Position numbers and translations under genes: made by a program. From the NCBI GenBank assembly GCA_002453475.1, contig DKGY01000060.1, positions 32,885 to 62,685 of the forward strand: a stretch of 29,801 nucleotides of DNA, in the 5' to 3' direction. The notes below the pieces were generated by a model that saw nothing but the letters and a program-made list of their open reading frames with translations, was not told where the DNA came from and searched no databases. Origin of the DNA: Clostridium sp. UBA6758. Lineage in GTDB: Bacteria > Bacillota > Clostridia > Clostridiales > Clostridiaceae. This document shows positions 1 to 8,741 of the stretch, one piece after another; the stretch's first letter is position 1; every line of letters begins with the position of its first letter.

Positions 1-1
1 C

Positions 2-49
2 GACGAAGGAGAAGGAGTTTCAATGATTAGCCAGTATAAAATGAGGTGA
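2..49 (+). CDS. C-terminal tail of an upstream gene (partial)
   Basis: Frame 2 is open from the window edge and reads DEGEGVSMISQYKMR before a TGA at 47-49. The other two forward frames stop earlier, at 24 and 30. The stop lies four bases before the next start codon and overlaps its ribosome site, which is typical of a tightly packed operon. Too little is present to name the protein. The inference is only that the threonine-synthase-like gene is not the first gene of its operon. Confidence 0.45.
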   Translation, partial: DEGEGVSMISQYKMR

Positions 50-53
50 AGTT

Positions 54-1292
54 ATGGAAAAAGTTGAAGGATTAGTATGTTCAAAATGTGGTAAGAAAGT
101 TGGAGAAGAAGTAATGTATCACTGTCCAGAATGTGGTACAGAAGGAACACTAGATGTAAATTATAATATGGACTTGGTAAAAGAAGAATTAACTAAGGAA
201 TATCTAAAAGAAAATGAAGAAAAGAATATTTGGAGATATATGCCTATTCTACCTTTAGAATCTAGAGAAGGTATAGCCCCTTTACAAATAGGATACACAC
301 CATTATATAAAGCCAATAGATTAGAAAAGTTATTAAATATAAAAAATGTATATGTAAAGGATGAGGGCAGAAATCCTACAGCATCTTTTAAAGATAGAGC
401 TACAGCCGTTGGGGTGGCAAAAGCAATGGATCTAAAAAAATTTATTATGTGTGCAGCATCTACAGGAAATGCAGCTTCTTCTCTATCAGGATTTGCAGCT
501 TGTATGGGAATAAAAAATTATATATTTGTTCCTAGAAATATTCCAGAGGCAAAACTAGCACAACTTTTAGTATATGGAAGTGATGTAATTTTAGTAGATG
601 GAGATTATGATACTGCCTTTGAATTTTGTTTAAAAGCTGTTGATCACTTTGGATGGTATAACAGAAGTTGTGCCATAAATCCATACTTAGCAGAAGGAAA
701 AAAAACTGCTGCTTTTGAGATATGTGAGCAATTAAACTTTAAGGTACCGGACAAAGTAATTATGTCAGTGGGAGATGGATGTTCTATATCTAGTGTATGG
801 AAAGGGTTTAAAGAATTTTATGAACTAGGTTTAATAGATAAGCTTCCAACTATGATATCAGTACAAGCGGAAGGAGCTAACCCAGTTAATAGAGCTTATA
901 GAAATGGAATCAGAGCATTTGACTATATACCACCAGTAACTATTGCAGATAGTATATCAGTAGGAATTCCTAGAAATGGATATAAAGCTTTAAATGCTCT
1001 TGAAGAAAGCAATGGAATTGCTATAGATGTCAGTGATGAAGAAATTTTAAGTGCAATAACAACCTTAGCAAGGCAGACAGGAGTATTTGGGGAACCAGCA
1101 GGAGTAACTAGTTTTGCTGGGCTTAAAAAATTAGTTGAATTAGAACAGATAAGAGAAGATGAAACGGTGATTATTGTAGTTTCAGGTAGTGGTCTTAAGG
1201 ATGTAAAATCAGCTCAAGAGGCAGTTAATAAACCAGAATTAATAAAGCCAGATATGAATGAATTGATTGAATATTTAAAATGTTTATCCTAA
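54..1292 (+). CDS. Threonine-synthase-like PLP enzyme with N-terminal zinc ribbon
   Basis: This is a fold-type II PLP-dependent enzyme of the threonine synthase family (412 aa). An N-terminal zinc ribbon is visible as C9-x2-C12 and C24-x2-C27. The PLP lysine is K113 in PTASFKDR, the substrate asparagine loop is STGNAASS at 136-143, and a VSGSG phosphate loop lies near residue 380. Classical threonine synthase makes threonine from O-phosphohomoserine, but here there is no thrB or hom neighbour. The gene sits beside another PLP enzyme and purine-type hydroxylases, so a catabolic ammonia-lyase role (for example on diaminopropionate or threonine) is equally possible; that is inference. The ATG at 54 has GAGGTGA just upstream. 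The family call is firm and the reaction is not. Confidence 0.8.
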   Translation: MEKVEGLVCSKCGKKVGEEVMYHCPECGTEGTLDVNYNMDLVKEELTKEYLKENEEKNIWRYMPILPLESREGIAPLQIGYTPLYKANRLEKLLNIKNVYVKDEGRNPTASFKDRATAVGVAKAMDLKKFIMCAASTGNAASSLSGFAACMGIKNYIFVPRNIPEAKLAQLLVYGSDVILVDGDYDTAFEFCLKAVDHFGWYNRSCAINPYLAEGKKTAAFEICEQLNFKVPDKVIMSVGDGCSISSVWKGFKEFYELGLIDKLPTMISVQAEGANPVNRAYRNGIRAFDYIPPVTIADSISVGIPRNGYKALNALEESNGIAIDVSDEEILSAITTLARQTGVFGEPAGVTSFAGLKKLVELEQIREDETVIIVVSGSGLKDVKSAQEAVNKPELIKPDMNELIEYLKCLS

Positions 1293-1335
1293 AGGATAAG
1301 GAATCCCTTTATAAAGATTTTGAGGAGGATATAAA

Positions 1336-2814
1336 ATGCATAAATTAATAGATTTAGAAGTTAATGAGGAACAAATTCTAAAGACAGCAGAGAGTGCAAA
1401 AGAGAGAAATATAATCATTCCTACTATTGCTCAAATGAAGGATCCAAATAAAATACCACAAGAGATTAAAGATAAACTTACTCAAACAGGGCTTTGGGAT
1501 ATTGATCCGATCAACTTATTTAGAATATCTTGGTATAATCAACCAGTTAAAGAAGGCGGTTTATATAACACATTACCCAATTATATAGAAATACCACAAG
1601 AAATATCAGGAGTTAAAGCTAGAATTTTTGCCATGTCAGGAAAGTTTTTTCCTATAGGAGCGCATAAAGTTGGAGCAAGCTATGCTTGTCTTGTACCAAG
1701 ACTTATAACAGGACAATTTGATCCAAAGTTTCATGAAGCTGTTTGGCCATCAACTGGAAACTACTGTCGTGGAGGAGCTTATAACTCAACATTACTAGGG
1801 TGTAAGTCAATAGCTATTTTACCTGAGAATATGAGTAAAGAACGTTTTGATTGGCTTAAGAGTGTAGCTGGAGAAGTAATTGCAACTCCAGGATGTGAAA
1901 GTAATGTAAAAGAAATTTATGATAAGACTTGGGAACTTAGAAGAACTAGAGATAATGTAGTTATATTCAATCAATTTGGCGAACTTGGAAATCACCTTTG
2001 GCATTATGAAGTAACTGGTAATGCTATGGCTTCTATAATAGAACATGAAAAGTGTGAAAATGGAAAAGTAGCTGGTATTTGCTTAACTTCAGGTTCAGCA
2101 GGTACTTTAGGAAGCGGGGATTTTATTAAAGATAAATATCCAGGTGCTAAACTTGCCGTTGGTGAAGCTCTTCAATGTCCAACGCTTTTAAATAATGGTT
2201 TTGGTGATCATAGAATTGAAGGTATAGGAGATAAGCATGTGCCTTGGATTCATAATGTAAAAAATACAGATATGGTTATCGCAATAGATGACAAAGATAG
2301 TTTAGCAATGTTTAGACTATTTAATGAACCAGCTGGTCAAGAATATTTAAGATCCATAGGAGTATCAGAAGAAATTATTGAAAAACTTACTTGGGTAGGT
2401 ATTTCTGGAGCAGCCAATATAATATCTGCAATAAAATTTGCTAAGTATTATGAGCTTGACGAAAATGATATAGTATTAACTGTTCTTACAGACTCATCAG
2501 AAATGTATCAATCTAGACTTATTGAAATGAAGGAAGAAAGAGAACATGAGTATGAAGAAAAAGATGCCATGGTTGATCATAATAAAAGTGCTTTAGGTAT
2601 AAGAACAGATTTTATGGAAGAACTAACTTATACGGCTAAGAAGAGAATTCATAATTTAAAATATTATACTTGGATAGAACAACAACAATATGAGTTGGAT
2701 GAATTAAATGCTCAATGGTATGATTATGATAATTATTGGGGAAAACTTCATGAAATGGCACCAGAGTTAGACAAATTAATAGAAGCATTTAACCATAAAG
2801 TTGAAAATTTGTAA
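1336..2814 (+). CDS. Fold-type II PLP-dependent enzyme, unassigned function
   Basis: A 492-aa relative of tryptophan synthase beta and cysteine synthase. The likely PLP lysine is K111 in GAHKVGA, which resembles the GAHK of TrpB. The asparagine loop is STGN at 139-142 and the glycine-rich phosphate loop is TSGSAGTLGSGD at 251-262. The protein is longer than cysteine synthase (about 310 aa) and has an acidic, tyrosine- and tryptophan-rich C-terminal extension (about 400-492, including WYDYDNYW). It has no indole-channel partner (trpA) nearby. The ATG follows GAGGAGG by eight bases and lies 43 bases after the threonine-synthase-like gene, so the two are probably co-transcribed. I do not know its substrate. 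The context suggests amino-acid-like intermediates of heterocycle breakdown, but this is inference. Confidence 0.75.
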   Translation: MHKLIDLEVNEEQILKTAESAKERNIIIPTIAQMKDPNKIPQEIKDKLTQTGLWDIDPINLFRISWYNQPVKEGGLYNTLPNYIEIPQEISGVKARIFAMSGKFFPIGAHKVGASYACLVPRLITGQFDPKFHEAVWPSTGNYCRGGAYNSTLLGCKSIAILPENMSKERFDWLKSVAGEVIATPGCESNVKEIYDKTWELRRTRDNVVIFNQFGELGNHLWHYEVTGNAMASIIEHEKCENGKVAGICLTSGSAGTLGSGDFIKDKYPGAKLAVGEALQCPTLLNNGFGDHRIEGIGDKHVPWIHNVKNTDMVIAIDDKDSLAMFRLFNEPAGQEYLRSIGVSEEIIEKLTWVGISGAANIISAIKFAKYYELDENDIVLTVLTDSSEMYQSRLIEMKEEREHEYEEKDAMVDHNKSALGIRTDFMEELTYTAKKRIHNLKYYTWIEQQQYELDELNAQWYDYDNYWGKLHEMAPELDKLIEAFNHKVENL

Positions 2815-2856
2815 GAAATAAATGAGGTATTTATAGATATATAATTAGATATACAC

Positions 2857-2909
2857 TATAATAAAAATATACTAGGACCCTGAGTTTACATTAAACTTGA
2901 GGGGTCCTA
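2857..2909 (+). promoter_or_regulatory. Putative -10 box and 5' leader hairpin of the xanthine dehydrogenase operon
   Basis: A consensus TATAAT lies at 2857-2862, with no convincing -35. Transcription from it would begin near 2869, directly before a stem-loop at 2873-2909. The outer arms TAGGACCC and GGGTCCTA pair perfectly, and the inner arms AGTTTA and TAAACT pair around a CAT loop, with a small bulge between the two helices. No T-run follows the stem, so it is not a typical intrinsic terminator. A leader hairpin that stabilises the mRNA or is bound by a factor fits better. Two TAGATATA copies 12 bases apart lie just upstream (2834-2853). Confidence 0.4.
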
Positions 2910-2967
2910 TTCAACTATGTAATGTATTAGAAAACTTAGATATTAATAAATTATTGGGGAGGAAATC

Positions 2968-5631
2968 ATGTATGAGTTTGTATTAAATGGAAAAAGTATT
3001 TCATTCATTGAAAATATGAACTTACTTGAATACTTAAGGGAAGAAGCAAATATAACATCAGTTAAAAATGGGTGTGGAGAAGGTGCTTGTGGAGCTTGTA
3101 TGGTCCTAATAAACGGTGTTCAAAGCAGAGCTTGCATAAATACTCTTGAAAAAATCAATGGAAAAGAAGTGCAAACTGTTGAGGGTTTATCAGAATTTGA
3201 AAAACAAGTATTTTCATGGTCTTTTTCAAAGGCTGGTGCAGTTCAATGTGGATTTTGTATTCCAGGCATAGTGATTAGTGCTAAGGGATTACTTAATAGA
3301 ACTCTAACTCCTTCTAAGGATGAGATAAAAGCTGCTATTAAAGGAAATGTATGCAGATGCACAGGCTATGTAAAGATAATAGAAGCAATAGAATTAGTAG
3401 CACAAATTTTTAGGCATGGAAAACTTAATTTGGATTTAGAGAGAAATGGCTCTATAGGGAAATCATTGACAAGAATTGATGCTATGGATAAAATCTTGGG
3501 AACTGCTATTTATGTTGATGATATGAAGGCTAGTGAACTTGTGTATGGATCTGCATTAAGAGCAAAATATCCAAGAGCACTGGTGAAAAAAATAAATATA
3601 GATAAAGCACTAAACCATCCTAATGTTATAACAATATTAGTAGCAAAGGATATACCAGGTAATAGATATATTGGACATATTTCAAAGGATTGGCCAGCAT
3701 TAATAGGAGTGGGAGAAGAAACTAGATACGTAGGAGATGCTATAGCACTAGTAGCTGCAAAATCAAAAAAAGATTTAAAGGAAATTTTAGAGCTTATAGA
3801 AGTAGAATATGAAGAACTTGTACCTCTAACGAAACCTGAAATGGCTATGAGTTATGATGCCCCTAGAATTCATCCTGAAGGAAATATATATAGAAGTGAA
3901 AGGGTTAGAAGAGGTAATGTTGAAGAGGTTTTAAAAAACTCAAAATATGTAGTTACTAATACTTATTCAACTCCATTTACAGAGCATGCTTTTTTGGAAC
4001 CTGAAAGTGCTCTGGCTATGCCAGATGGAGACGGAGTACTAGTTTATACTGGTTCTCAAGGAATTTACGATGATCAAAGAGAAATATCAGAACTCTTAGG
4101 ACTTCCTAAGGAGAAAGTAAGATGTATTAGTAAGTATGTGGGAGGTGGCTTTGGGGGAAAAGAGGATATGAGTGTTCAACATCATGCAGCTTTATTATCA
4201 TACATTATAAAAATGCCAGTAAAAGTTACTTTAAGTAGAAAAGAAAGTATAATGACTCATCCTAAAAGACATGCCATGGAGATTAAAGTAACTACAGCAT
4301 GTGATGATGAAGGATATTTAACAGCTTTTATAGCTAATATAGTTTCTGATACAGGAGCATATGCATCTTTAGGAGGGCCAGTGCTACAAAGGGCATGTAC
4401 CCATGCAGCAGGACCATATAGATGTGAGAATGTTGATATTACTGGCACTGCAGTATACACTAATAATCCGCCAGCAGGAGCTTTTAGAGGATTTGGAGTA
4501 ACTCAATCTGTATTCGCAGGAGAATGTAATTTAAATCTTTTAGCTGAAAAGGTTGGTATATCAAGCTGGGAAATTAGATATAGAAATGCTGTAGAACCAG
4601 GAGATATACTTCCTAATGGGCAGATAGCTGATTCAGGTACAGCAATTAAAGAAACACTATTGGCAGTAAAAGATAAATATGATAGCAATGAAATTGTAGG
4701 AATTGCTTGTTGTATGAAAAATAGTGGAATAGGAGTTGGACTTCCTGATATAGGTAGGTGTAACCTAATCATAAAAGATGGAGTTATTAATGTAAGAACT
4801 AGTGCAGCTTGTATAGGGCAAGGCATAGGCACTGTAATGACACAGATAATTTGTGAAGTTAGTGGATTATCACCAAATAGAATTGAAATAGGTTTTCCTG
4901 ATACCTTTGACTCACCTAATTCAGGAACAACTACAGCTTCAAGACAAACTGTGTTTACAGGAGAGGCTATTAGGGTTGCTGCATTGAAGTTTATGGAAGA
5001 AGTGATGGAATTATATAGTAAAGAAAAATTAATAGACCATGCAATAGAAAATCACATAGAGTGTAGTACAATTAGAAAATGGCTCTTAGACAATATAGAT
5101 AAGGTTATGAATTCATTAAATGATAAAGAATTTTATGGAGAATATAACGGAATCACAGATCCTATAAATTATCCAAAGGAAAACCCTGTTAGTCATGTAG
5201 CTTATGGGTATGCAACACAGCTTGCAATACTTGATAAAAATGGTAAACTTAAAGAGATAGTTGCTGCTCATGATGTGGGGAGATCAATTAATCCTATAAA
5301 TATAGAAGGACAAATTGAGGGTGGAGTTGTTATGAGCTTAGGATATGCTTTAACAGAAGATTATCCACTTAATAATTGCATACCAACAGCTAAATTTGGA
5401 ACTTTAGGTTTATTTAGAGCTCCAGCAGTTCCTAAGATATTACCTATAATAATAGAAAAGAATACTAGTGATTTAGCCTATGGGGCAAAGGGAATAGGCG
5501 AAATAACATCTATCCCAACAGCTCCAGCAATTCAAGGAGCTTACTATATGCTAGATCATAAATTTAGAACTACTTTACCGCTACAAGGTACATTTTATAA
5601 GAAGCAAGAAGAAAAAAAGATCACTAGGTAG
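2968..5631 (+). CDS. Selenium-dependent xanthine dehydrogenase-type hydroxylase, fused 2Fe-2S and molybdopterin domains
   Basis: This 887-aa molybdenum hydroxylase fuses two normally separate subunits. Residues 1-150 form the two [2Fe-2S] domains, with cysteines 36, 41, 44, 56 and 94, 97, 129, 131. From about 165 onward is the molybdopterin part. Q364 (GSQG), E399 (FGGKE), R507 (AFRGFG) and E845 (GAKGIGE) correspond to bovine xanthine dehydrogenase Q767, E802, R880 and the catalytic E1261. This fused architecture and length match the selenium-dependent xanthine dehydrogenase family. The expected role is hydroxylation or reverse reduction of purines such as xanthine, hypoxanthine or urate in the cytoplasm. 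There is no adjacent FAD gene in this operon, so electrons may pass to the FAD subunit encoded at 7863 or to another carrier. The selenium ligand is inferred from the family, as no selenium-insertion gene is in view. Confidence 0.85.
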   Translation: MYEFVLNGKSISFIENMNLLEYLREEANITSVKNGCGEGACGACMVLINGVQSRACINTLEKINGKEVQTVEGLSEFEKQVFSWSFSKAGAVQCGFCIPGIVISAKGLLNRTLTPSKDEIKAAIKGNVCRCTGYVKIIEAIELVAQIFRHGKLNLDLERNGSIGKSLTRIDAMDKILGTAIYVDDMKASELVYGSALRAKYPRALVKKINIDKALNHPNVITILVAKDIPGNRYIGHISKDWPALIGVGEETRYVGDAIALVAAKSKKDLKEILELIEVEYEELVPLTKPEMAMSYDAPRIHPEGNIYRSERVRRGNVEEVLKNSKYVVTNTYSTPFTEHAFLEPESALAMPDGDGVLVYTGSQGIYDDQREISELLGLPKEKVRCISKYVGGGFGGKEDMSVQHHAALLSYIIKMPVKVTLSRKESIMTHPKRHAMEIKVTTACDDEGYLTAFIANIVSDTGAYASLGGPVLQRACTHAAGPYRCENVDITGTAVYTNNPPAGAFRGFGVTQSVFAGECNLNLLAEKVGISSWEIRYRNAVEPGDILPNGQIADSGTAIKETLLAVKDKYDSNEIVGIACCMKNSGIGVGLPDIGRCNLIIKDGVINVRTSAACIGQGIGTVMTQIICEVSGLSPNRIEIGFPDTFDSPNSGTTTASRQTVFTGEAIRVAALKFMEEVMELYSKEKLIDHAIENHIECSTIRKWLLDNIDKVMNSLNDKEFYGEYNGITDPINYPKENPVSHVAYGYATQLAILDKNGKLKEIVAAHDVGRSINPINIEGQIEGGVVMSLGYALTEDYPLNNCIPTAKFGTLGLFRAPAVPKILPIIIEKNTSDLAYGAKGIGEITSIPTAPAIQGAYYMLDHKFRTTLPLQGTFYKKQEEKKITR

Positions 5632-5676
5632 AAAGATTATATTTTGAATATGTTAATTTAATTAAGGAGGAATGTG

Positions 5677-6957
5677 ATGAAAGAGCTTCAAGCAATAAAA
5701 GGAAATATTATTTTTACCAAGAATTTTGGGAAATATGAAATAATAAAAAATGGGTATGTGGTACTAATGAATAAGGTAATAAAGGGAGTATATGAAGTAT
5801 TGCCAGAAGAACTTAATAATGCATCAGTAATAGATTATGGAGATAAATTAATTATTCCTGGTTTTGTTGATATACATCTTCACGGACCTCAATTTCCTAA
5901 TTTAGGGTTAGGATTAGATAAGGAATTAATGCCATGGTTAGAGTCATATACTTTCCCAGAGGAGGAAAAGTATTGGGATACAACCTATGCAAAAGAGGTA
6001 TACACTAGTTTAGTAAGAGAACTTTGGAGAAATGGAACAACTAGAAGTTGTATATTCGCTACAGTACATCTTGATTCAACAAAGCTCTTAATGGATATCT
6101 TAAACCATTCAGGGCTCGGTGCCTATGTAGGGAAGGTAAATATGGATAGAAATTGTCCGGAATTTTTAAGAGAAGATACAGAGAAATCCATTGAAGATAC
6201 AGAAAATTTTATAATTGAATATGGAAATAAGTATGAACTGGTAAAACCAATTATAACTCCTAGATTTGTGCCTACCTGTACTACAAAATTATTAAGAAGA
6301 TTAGGTGACTTAGCTGAGAAATATAAAGTACCAGTGCAGTCACACTTAAGTGAAAATAAGGATGAGATAGAATTTGTAAAGTTATTACATCCGGAGTTTG
6401 AAAATTACGCTAGCGTTTATGAAGATGCAGGACTTTTTGGAAAGCAACCAACAATTATGGCTCACTGCGTATTACTTGAAGATGAAGAAATAGAAATGCT
6501 TAAGAAAAATCAAGTATTTGTAGCTCATAGTCCAAATTCTAACTCGAATTTAGCAAGTGGTATAGCCCCAATTAGGAAATTAATAAATAAGGGAATACCA
6601 ATTGGACTTGCTTCTGACATATCAGGAGGACATAGCTTATCTATGTGTAATATAATAGTAGACAGTGCACAGGCATCAAAGATTAAATGGCTTGAAAGTG
6701 GTAAAAAAGAAGCACCGCTAAATACAGCTGAGTTGTTTTATTTAGCAACCAAGGGAAGTGGAAGTTTCTTTGGAAAGGTTGGTAGTTTTGAAGAAGGTTA
6801 CGAATTTGATGCTTTAGTTATAGATGATAGCTCATTAAACAGTTTAAAAAAGCTATCAATAGAAGAAAGATTACAAAAATTTATTTACACAGGAAATCCT
6901 AAAAATATCATAAAAATATATGTGGCTGGAAAAGTTATAGAAGAGCCATATAGGTAA
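5677..6957 (+). CDS. guaD: Guanine deaminase
   Basis: An amidohydrolase-superfamily enzyme (426 aa) that converts guanine to xanthine and ammonia. The zinc-site motifs are PGFVDIHLHGPQ (H67, H69), QSHLSE (H223, E226), AHC (H263) and ASDISGG (D314). GPQFPNLGLGLD, TFPEEEKYW and MDRNCPE are characteristic of guanine deaminase rather than of cytosine or chlorohydrolase relatives. A GTG three codon-bases earlier (5674) is in frame, but AAGGAGG at 5664-5670 is better spaced for the ATG at 5677. It lies 45 bases after the xanthine dehydrogenase-like gene, in the same operon, which supports a purine substrate for that enzyme: xanthine is the product of this one. Confidence 0.9.
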   Translation: MKELQAIKGNIIFTKNFGKYEIIKNGYVVLMNKVIKGVYEVLPEELNNASVIDYGDKLIIPGFVDIHLHGPQFPNLGLGLDKELMPWLESYTFPEEEKYWDTTYAKEVYTSLVRELWRNGTTRSCIFATVHLDSTKLLMDILNHSGLGAYVGKVNMDRNCPEFLREDTEKSIEDTENFIIEYGNKYELVKPIITPRFVPTCTTKLLRRLGDLAEKYKVPVQSHLSENKDEIEFVKLLHPEFENYASVYEDAGLFGKQPTIMAHCVLLEDEEIEMLKKNQVFVAHSPNSNSNLASGIAPIRKLINKGIPIGLASDISGGHSLSMCNIIVDSAQASKIKWLESGKKEAPLNTAELFYLATKGSGSFFGKVGSFEEGYEFDALVIDDSSLNSLKKLSIEERLQKFIYTGNPKNIIKIYVAGKVIEEPYR

Positions 6958-7015
6958 TTTATAAAACTATAAACTTTTAGATGAAATTAGGGTTAAGTGA
7001 GAAAGAAGGTTAATC

Positions 7016-7600
7016 ATGGAAAAAGATGTGGATAAGAGGATACTTAAAGCGGCACTTGAAGTAGTATCAAAGGAGAAAATTAGTGGTACTCGTATGCATA
7101 TAATTGCTAAGGAGGCTAATATGAGCCAAGCTAACCTGCATTATCACTTCTCTACTAAGAATGATATTATGGTAGCATTACTTAATAGTATACAAGAGGA
7201 ATTTTCTAAGGGGCGTAAGAACTATATAGATACTGAACGTAAAACTGTTACCGAAAATATTCAAGGCTTCTTTGAACAGAAAAAAGATGATATTTTAATA
7301 AATAAAAAGATGGAGTATGCACAAATTGATTATTGGGTTCAAGGAACAGTAAATGAAGAGATAAGGACTATATTTCAAAACACCTTTAATATCTGGAGAA
7401 AGAGTATTGAAGATACTCTATCTAAAGAGAATCAGGAAGGACTATATGAGAAAACTGAGAGAAATCTTCCTTTTGTAATGGTATCATTAATGCTAGGAGC
7501 GTCATTACAGTACTTAATTGATGAAGGTAAATTTGATTTAGATGAGTATTTTCAAGTTGCAGAGGAGATGATCTTAACGGCATGCAATAAAAGAAAATAA
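7016..7600 (+). CDS. TetR/AcrR-family transcriptional regulator
   Basis: A 194-aa protein with an N-terminal helix-turn-helix (residues about 26-46; MSQANLHYHFSTKNDI) and an alpha-helical ligand-binding C-terminal domain, the usual size and layout for TetR repressors. It is the last gene of the guanine deaminase operon (58-base gap) and sits just before the second hydroxylase operon, so it probably senses a purine or pathway intermediate and controls one or both units. That role is inferred from position only. Candidate AT-rich repeats lie at 2834-2853 and 7641-7667, but I could not find one palindrome shared by both promoters. Confidence 0.85.
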   Translation: MEKDVDKRILKAALEVVSKEKISGTRMHIIAKEANMSQANLHYHFSTKNDIMVALLNSIQEEFSKGRKNYIDTERKTVTENIQGFFEQKKDDILINKKMEYAQIDYWVQGTVNEEIRTIFQNTFNIWRKSIEDTLSKENQEGLYEKTERNLPFVMVSLMLGASLQYLIDEGKFDLDEYFQVAEEMILTACNKRK

Positions 7601-7640
7601 TTTGTGTCTTTATATTATTGTAGGATATATATATAGATTT

Positions 7641-7667
7641 CTATTTATATATAAAGCTATTTATATA
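7641..7667 (+). repeat. Direct repeat CTATTTATATA, period 16
   Basis: Two identical 11-base copies at 7641-7651 and 7657-7667 lie in the leader between the TetR gene and the FAD-subunit gene. They may be a regulator site, but the composition is very AT-rich and chance is not excluded. The rest of 7601-7772 has no ORF; a G-rich stretch with a T6 run ends near 7705 and could be a weak terminator for the TetR gene. Confidence 0.4.
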
Positions 7668-7772
7668 GTTGTTTTGTTTATGGGGCATTGAGGGACTCCT
7701 TTTTTAAATAATATTATAGATTAATTAATTAGTAGAGTTAAAAATACAATAATAGCATTAGAGCAAAATAAG

Positions 7773-7802
7773 TCTTCTATATAAGATATAGAAGATTTTT
7801 TT
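7773..7802 (+). terminator. Intrinsic terminator or attenuator before the split hydroxylase operon
   Basis: A perfect 10-bp stem (7773-7782 with 7786-7795, loop AAG) is followed at once by seven T residues. It lies 170 bases after the TetR stop and only 60 bases before the next start codon, with no clear promoter in that 60-base gap. It could therefore be a conditional terminator controlling read-through into the hydroxylase genes. ATATAGA at about 7630-7636 could compete weakly for the left arm. Confidence 0.7.
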
Positions 7803-7862
7803 CAAATTTATGTGTAATAAAATTGAAAAAAATGAAATAAATTCATTGAAATGGGGGATAGC

Positions 7863-8708
7863 GTGGAAGTGTTAAAAATTTACAATCCTAAAACTATAGA
7901 AGAAGTTAAAGAATATATGAAAAATCATTCTAATCTTAAACTTTTAGCTGGAGGAACAGATTTAGTTTTGGACTTTAAAAGAAATAAAGTAAATTGTGAG
8001 TCCATAGTTTCTTTAAGGAAAATTTCAGAATTAAAAAAAATAGTAGAGGATGAAGATGAAATAAATATTGGTGCTATGGTGACCTTTAGTAATTTAATTG
8101 AAAGTAATATCATAAAGAAATACTGTAATTTACTTTTGAATTGTAGTAAGACTATGGGATCACCACAAATTAGAAATGTAGCTACAGTAGGAGGAAATAT
8201 TGCTAATGGTGGATCTGCAGCTGATATTATACCTTGCATAATTAGTCTAAGAGGAATATTACTTATAGATTCTGAAGAAGGAATAAGAAGAGTAACTTGT
8301 GAAGAATATTTTAAAAATTATAAAGAAGAGAAATTAAAGGAAAAGGAAATATTAACTCAAATTATTATACCTAAAACACAAAAAATAAGTGGTTATTACA
8401 AGCTAGGTAAAAGGAATTCTCTAGCCATTGCAAGAGTGAGTGCTGCTGTAAATTTAGAAATAAAAGAGGATAGGATTTGTGATATAAATATATGTCTTGG
8501 AGCAGTTGGAAGATATCCTTTTAGGGTTAAAGAGTTAGAAGAAAAGTCTTTGGAAAAAGGTGTTAAATGGCTATATTCTGAAGAGGCTTTAGAATACTTG
8601 GAAAGGACTGTAGAGAAAAGCATTGGTGGTAGGAAAACTATGCCTTTTAAAAGGGAAGCAATTAAAGGTGTATTTAAAAGAGCCTTAGATAATGCTCTAG
8701 AGAAATAA
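7863..8708 (+). CDS. Molybdenum hydroxylase FAD-binding subunit (XdhB/NdhF-like)
   Basis: This is the flavin subunit of a xanthine dehydrogenase-family enzyme. It passes electrons from the [2Fe-2S] clusters to NAD(P)+ or another acceptor. LLAGGTDLV near the N-terminus and TVGGNIANGGSAADIIP are the two FAD pyrophosphate-binding segments, and YYKLGKRNSLAIARVSAA belongs to the C-terminal domain. Length (about 280 aa) is normal. The start is uncertain: GGGGGA at 7853-7858 serves GTG at 7863 or GTG at 7869, while the ATG at 7851 has no ribosome site in front. It is the first gene of a four-gene operon with the FeS and two molybdopterin genes, and may also supply the fused enzyme upstream. Confidence 0.88.
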   Translation: MEVLKIYNPKTIEEVKEYMKNHSNLKLLAGGTDLVLDFKRNKVNCESIVSLRKISELKKIVEDEDEINIGAMVTFSNLIESNIIKKYCNLLLNCSKTMGSPQIRNVATVGGNIANGGSAADIIPCIISLRGILLIDSEEGIRRVTCEEYFKNYKEEKLKEKEILTQIIIPKTQKISGYYKLGKRNSLAIARVSAAVNLEIKEDRICDINICLGAVGRYPFRVKELEEKSLEKGVKWLYSEEALEYLERTVEKSIGGRKTMPFKREAIKGVFKRALDNALEK

Positions 8709-8741
8709 ATATAAGTTTATATTATAGAAAAGAGGTGTATC

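Noticed and set aside
7601..7772. Purine or molybdenum-cofactor riboswitch before the hydroxylase operon
   Set aside because: I could not find the conserved core bases of a purine aptamer or a molybdenum-cofactor motif; only AT-rich repeats and a simple hairpin are visible.
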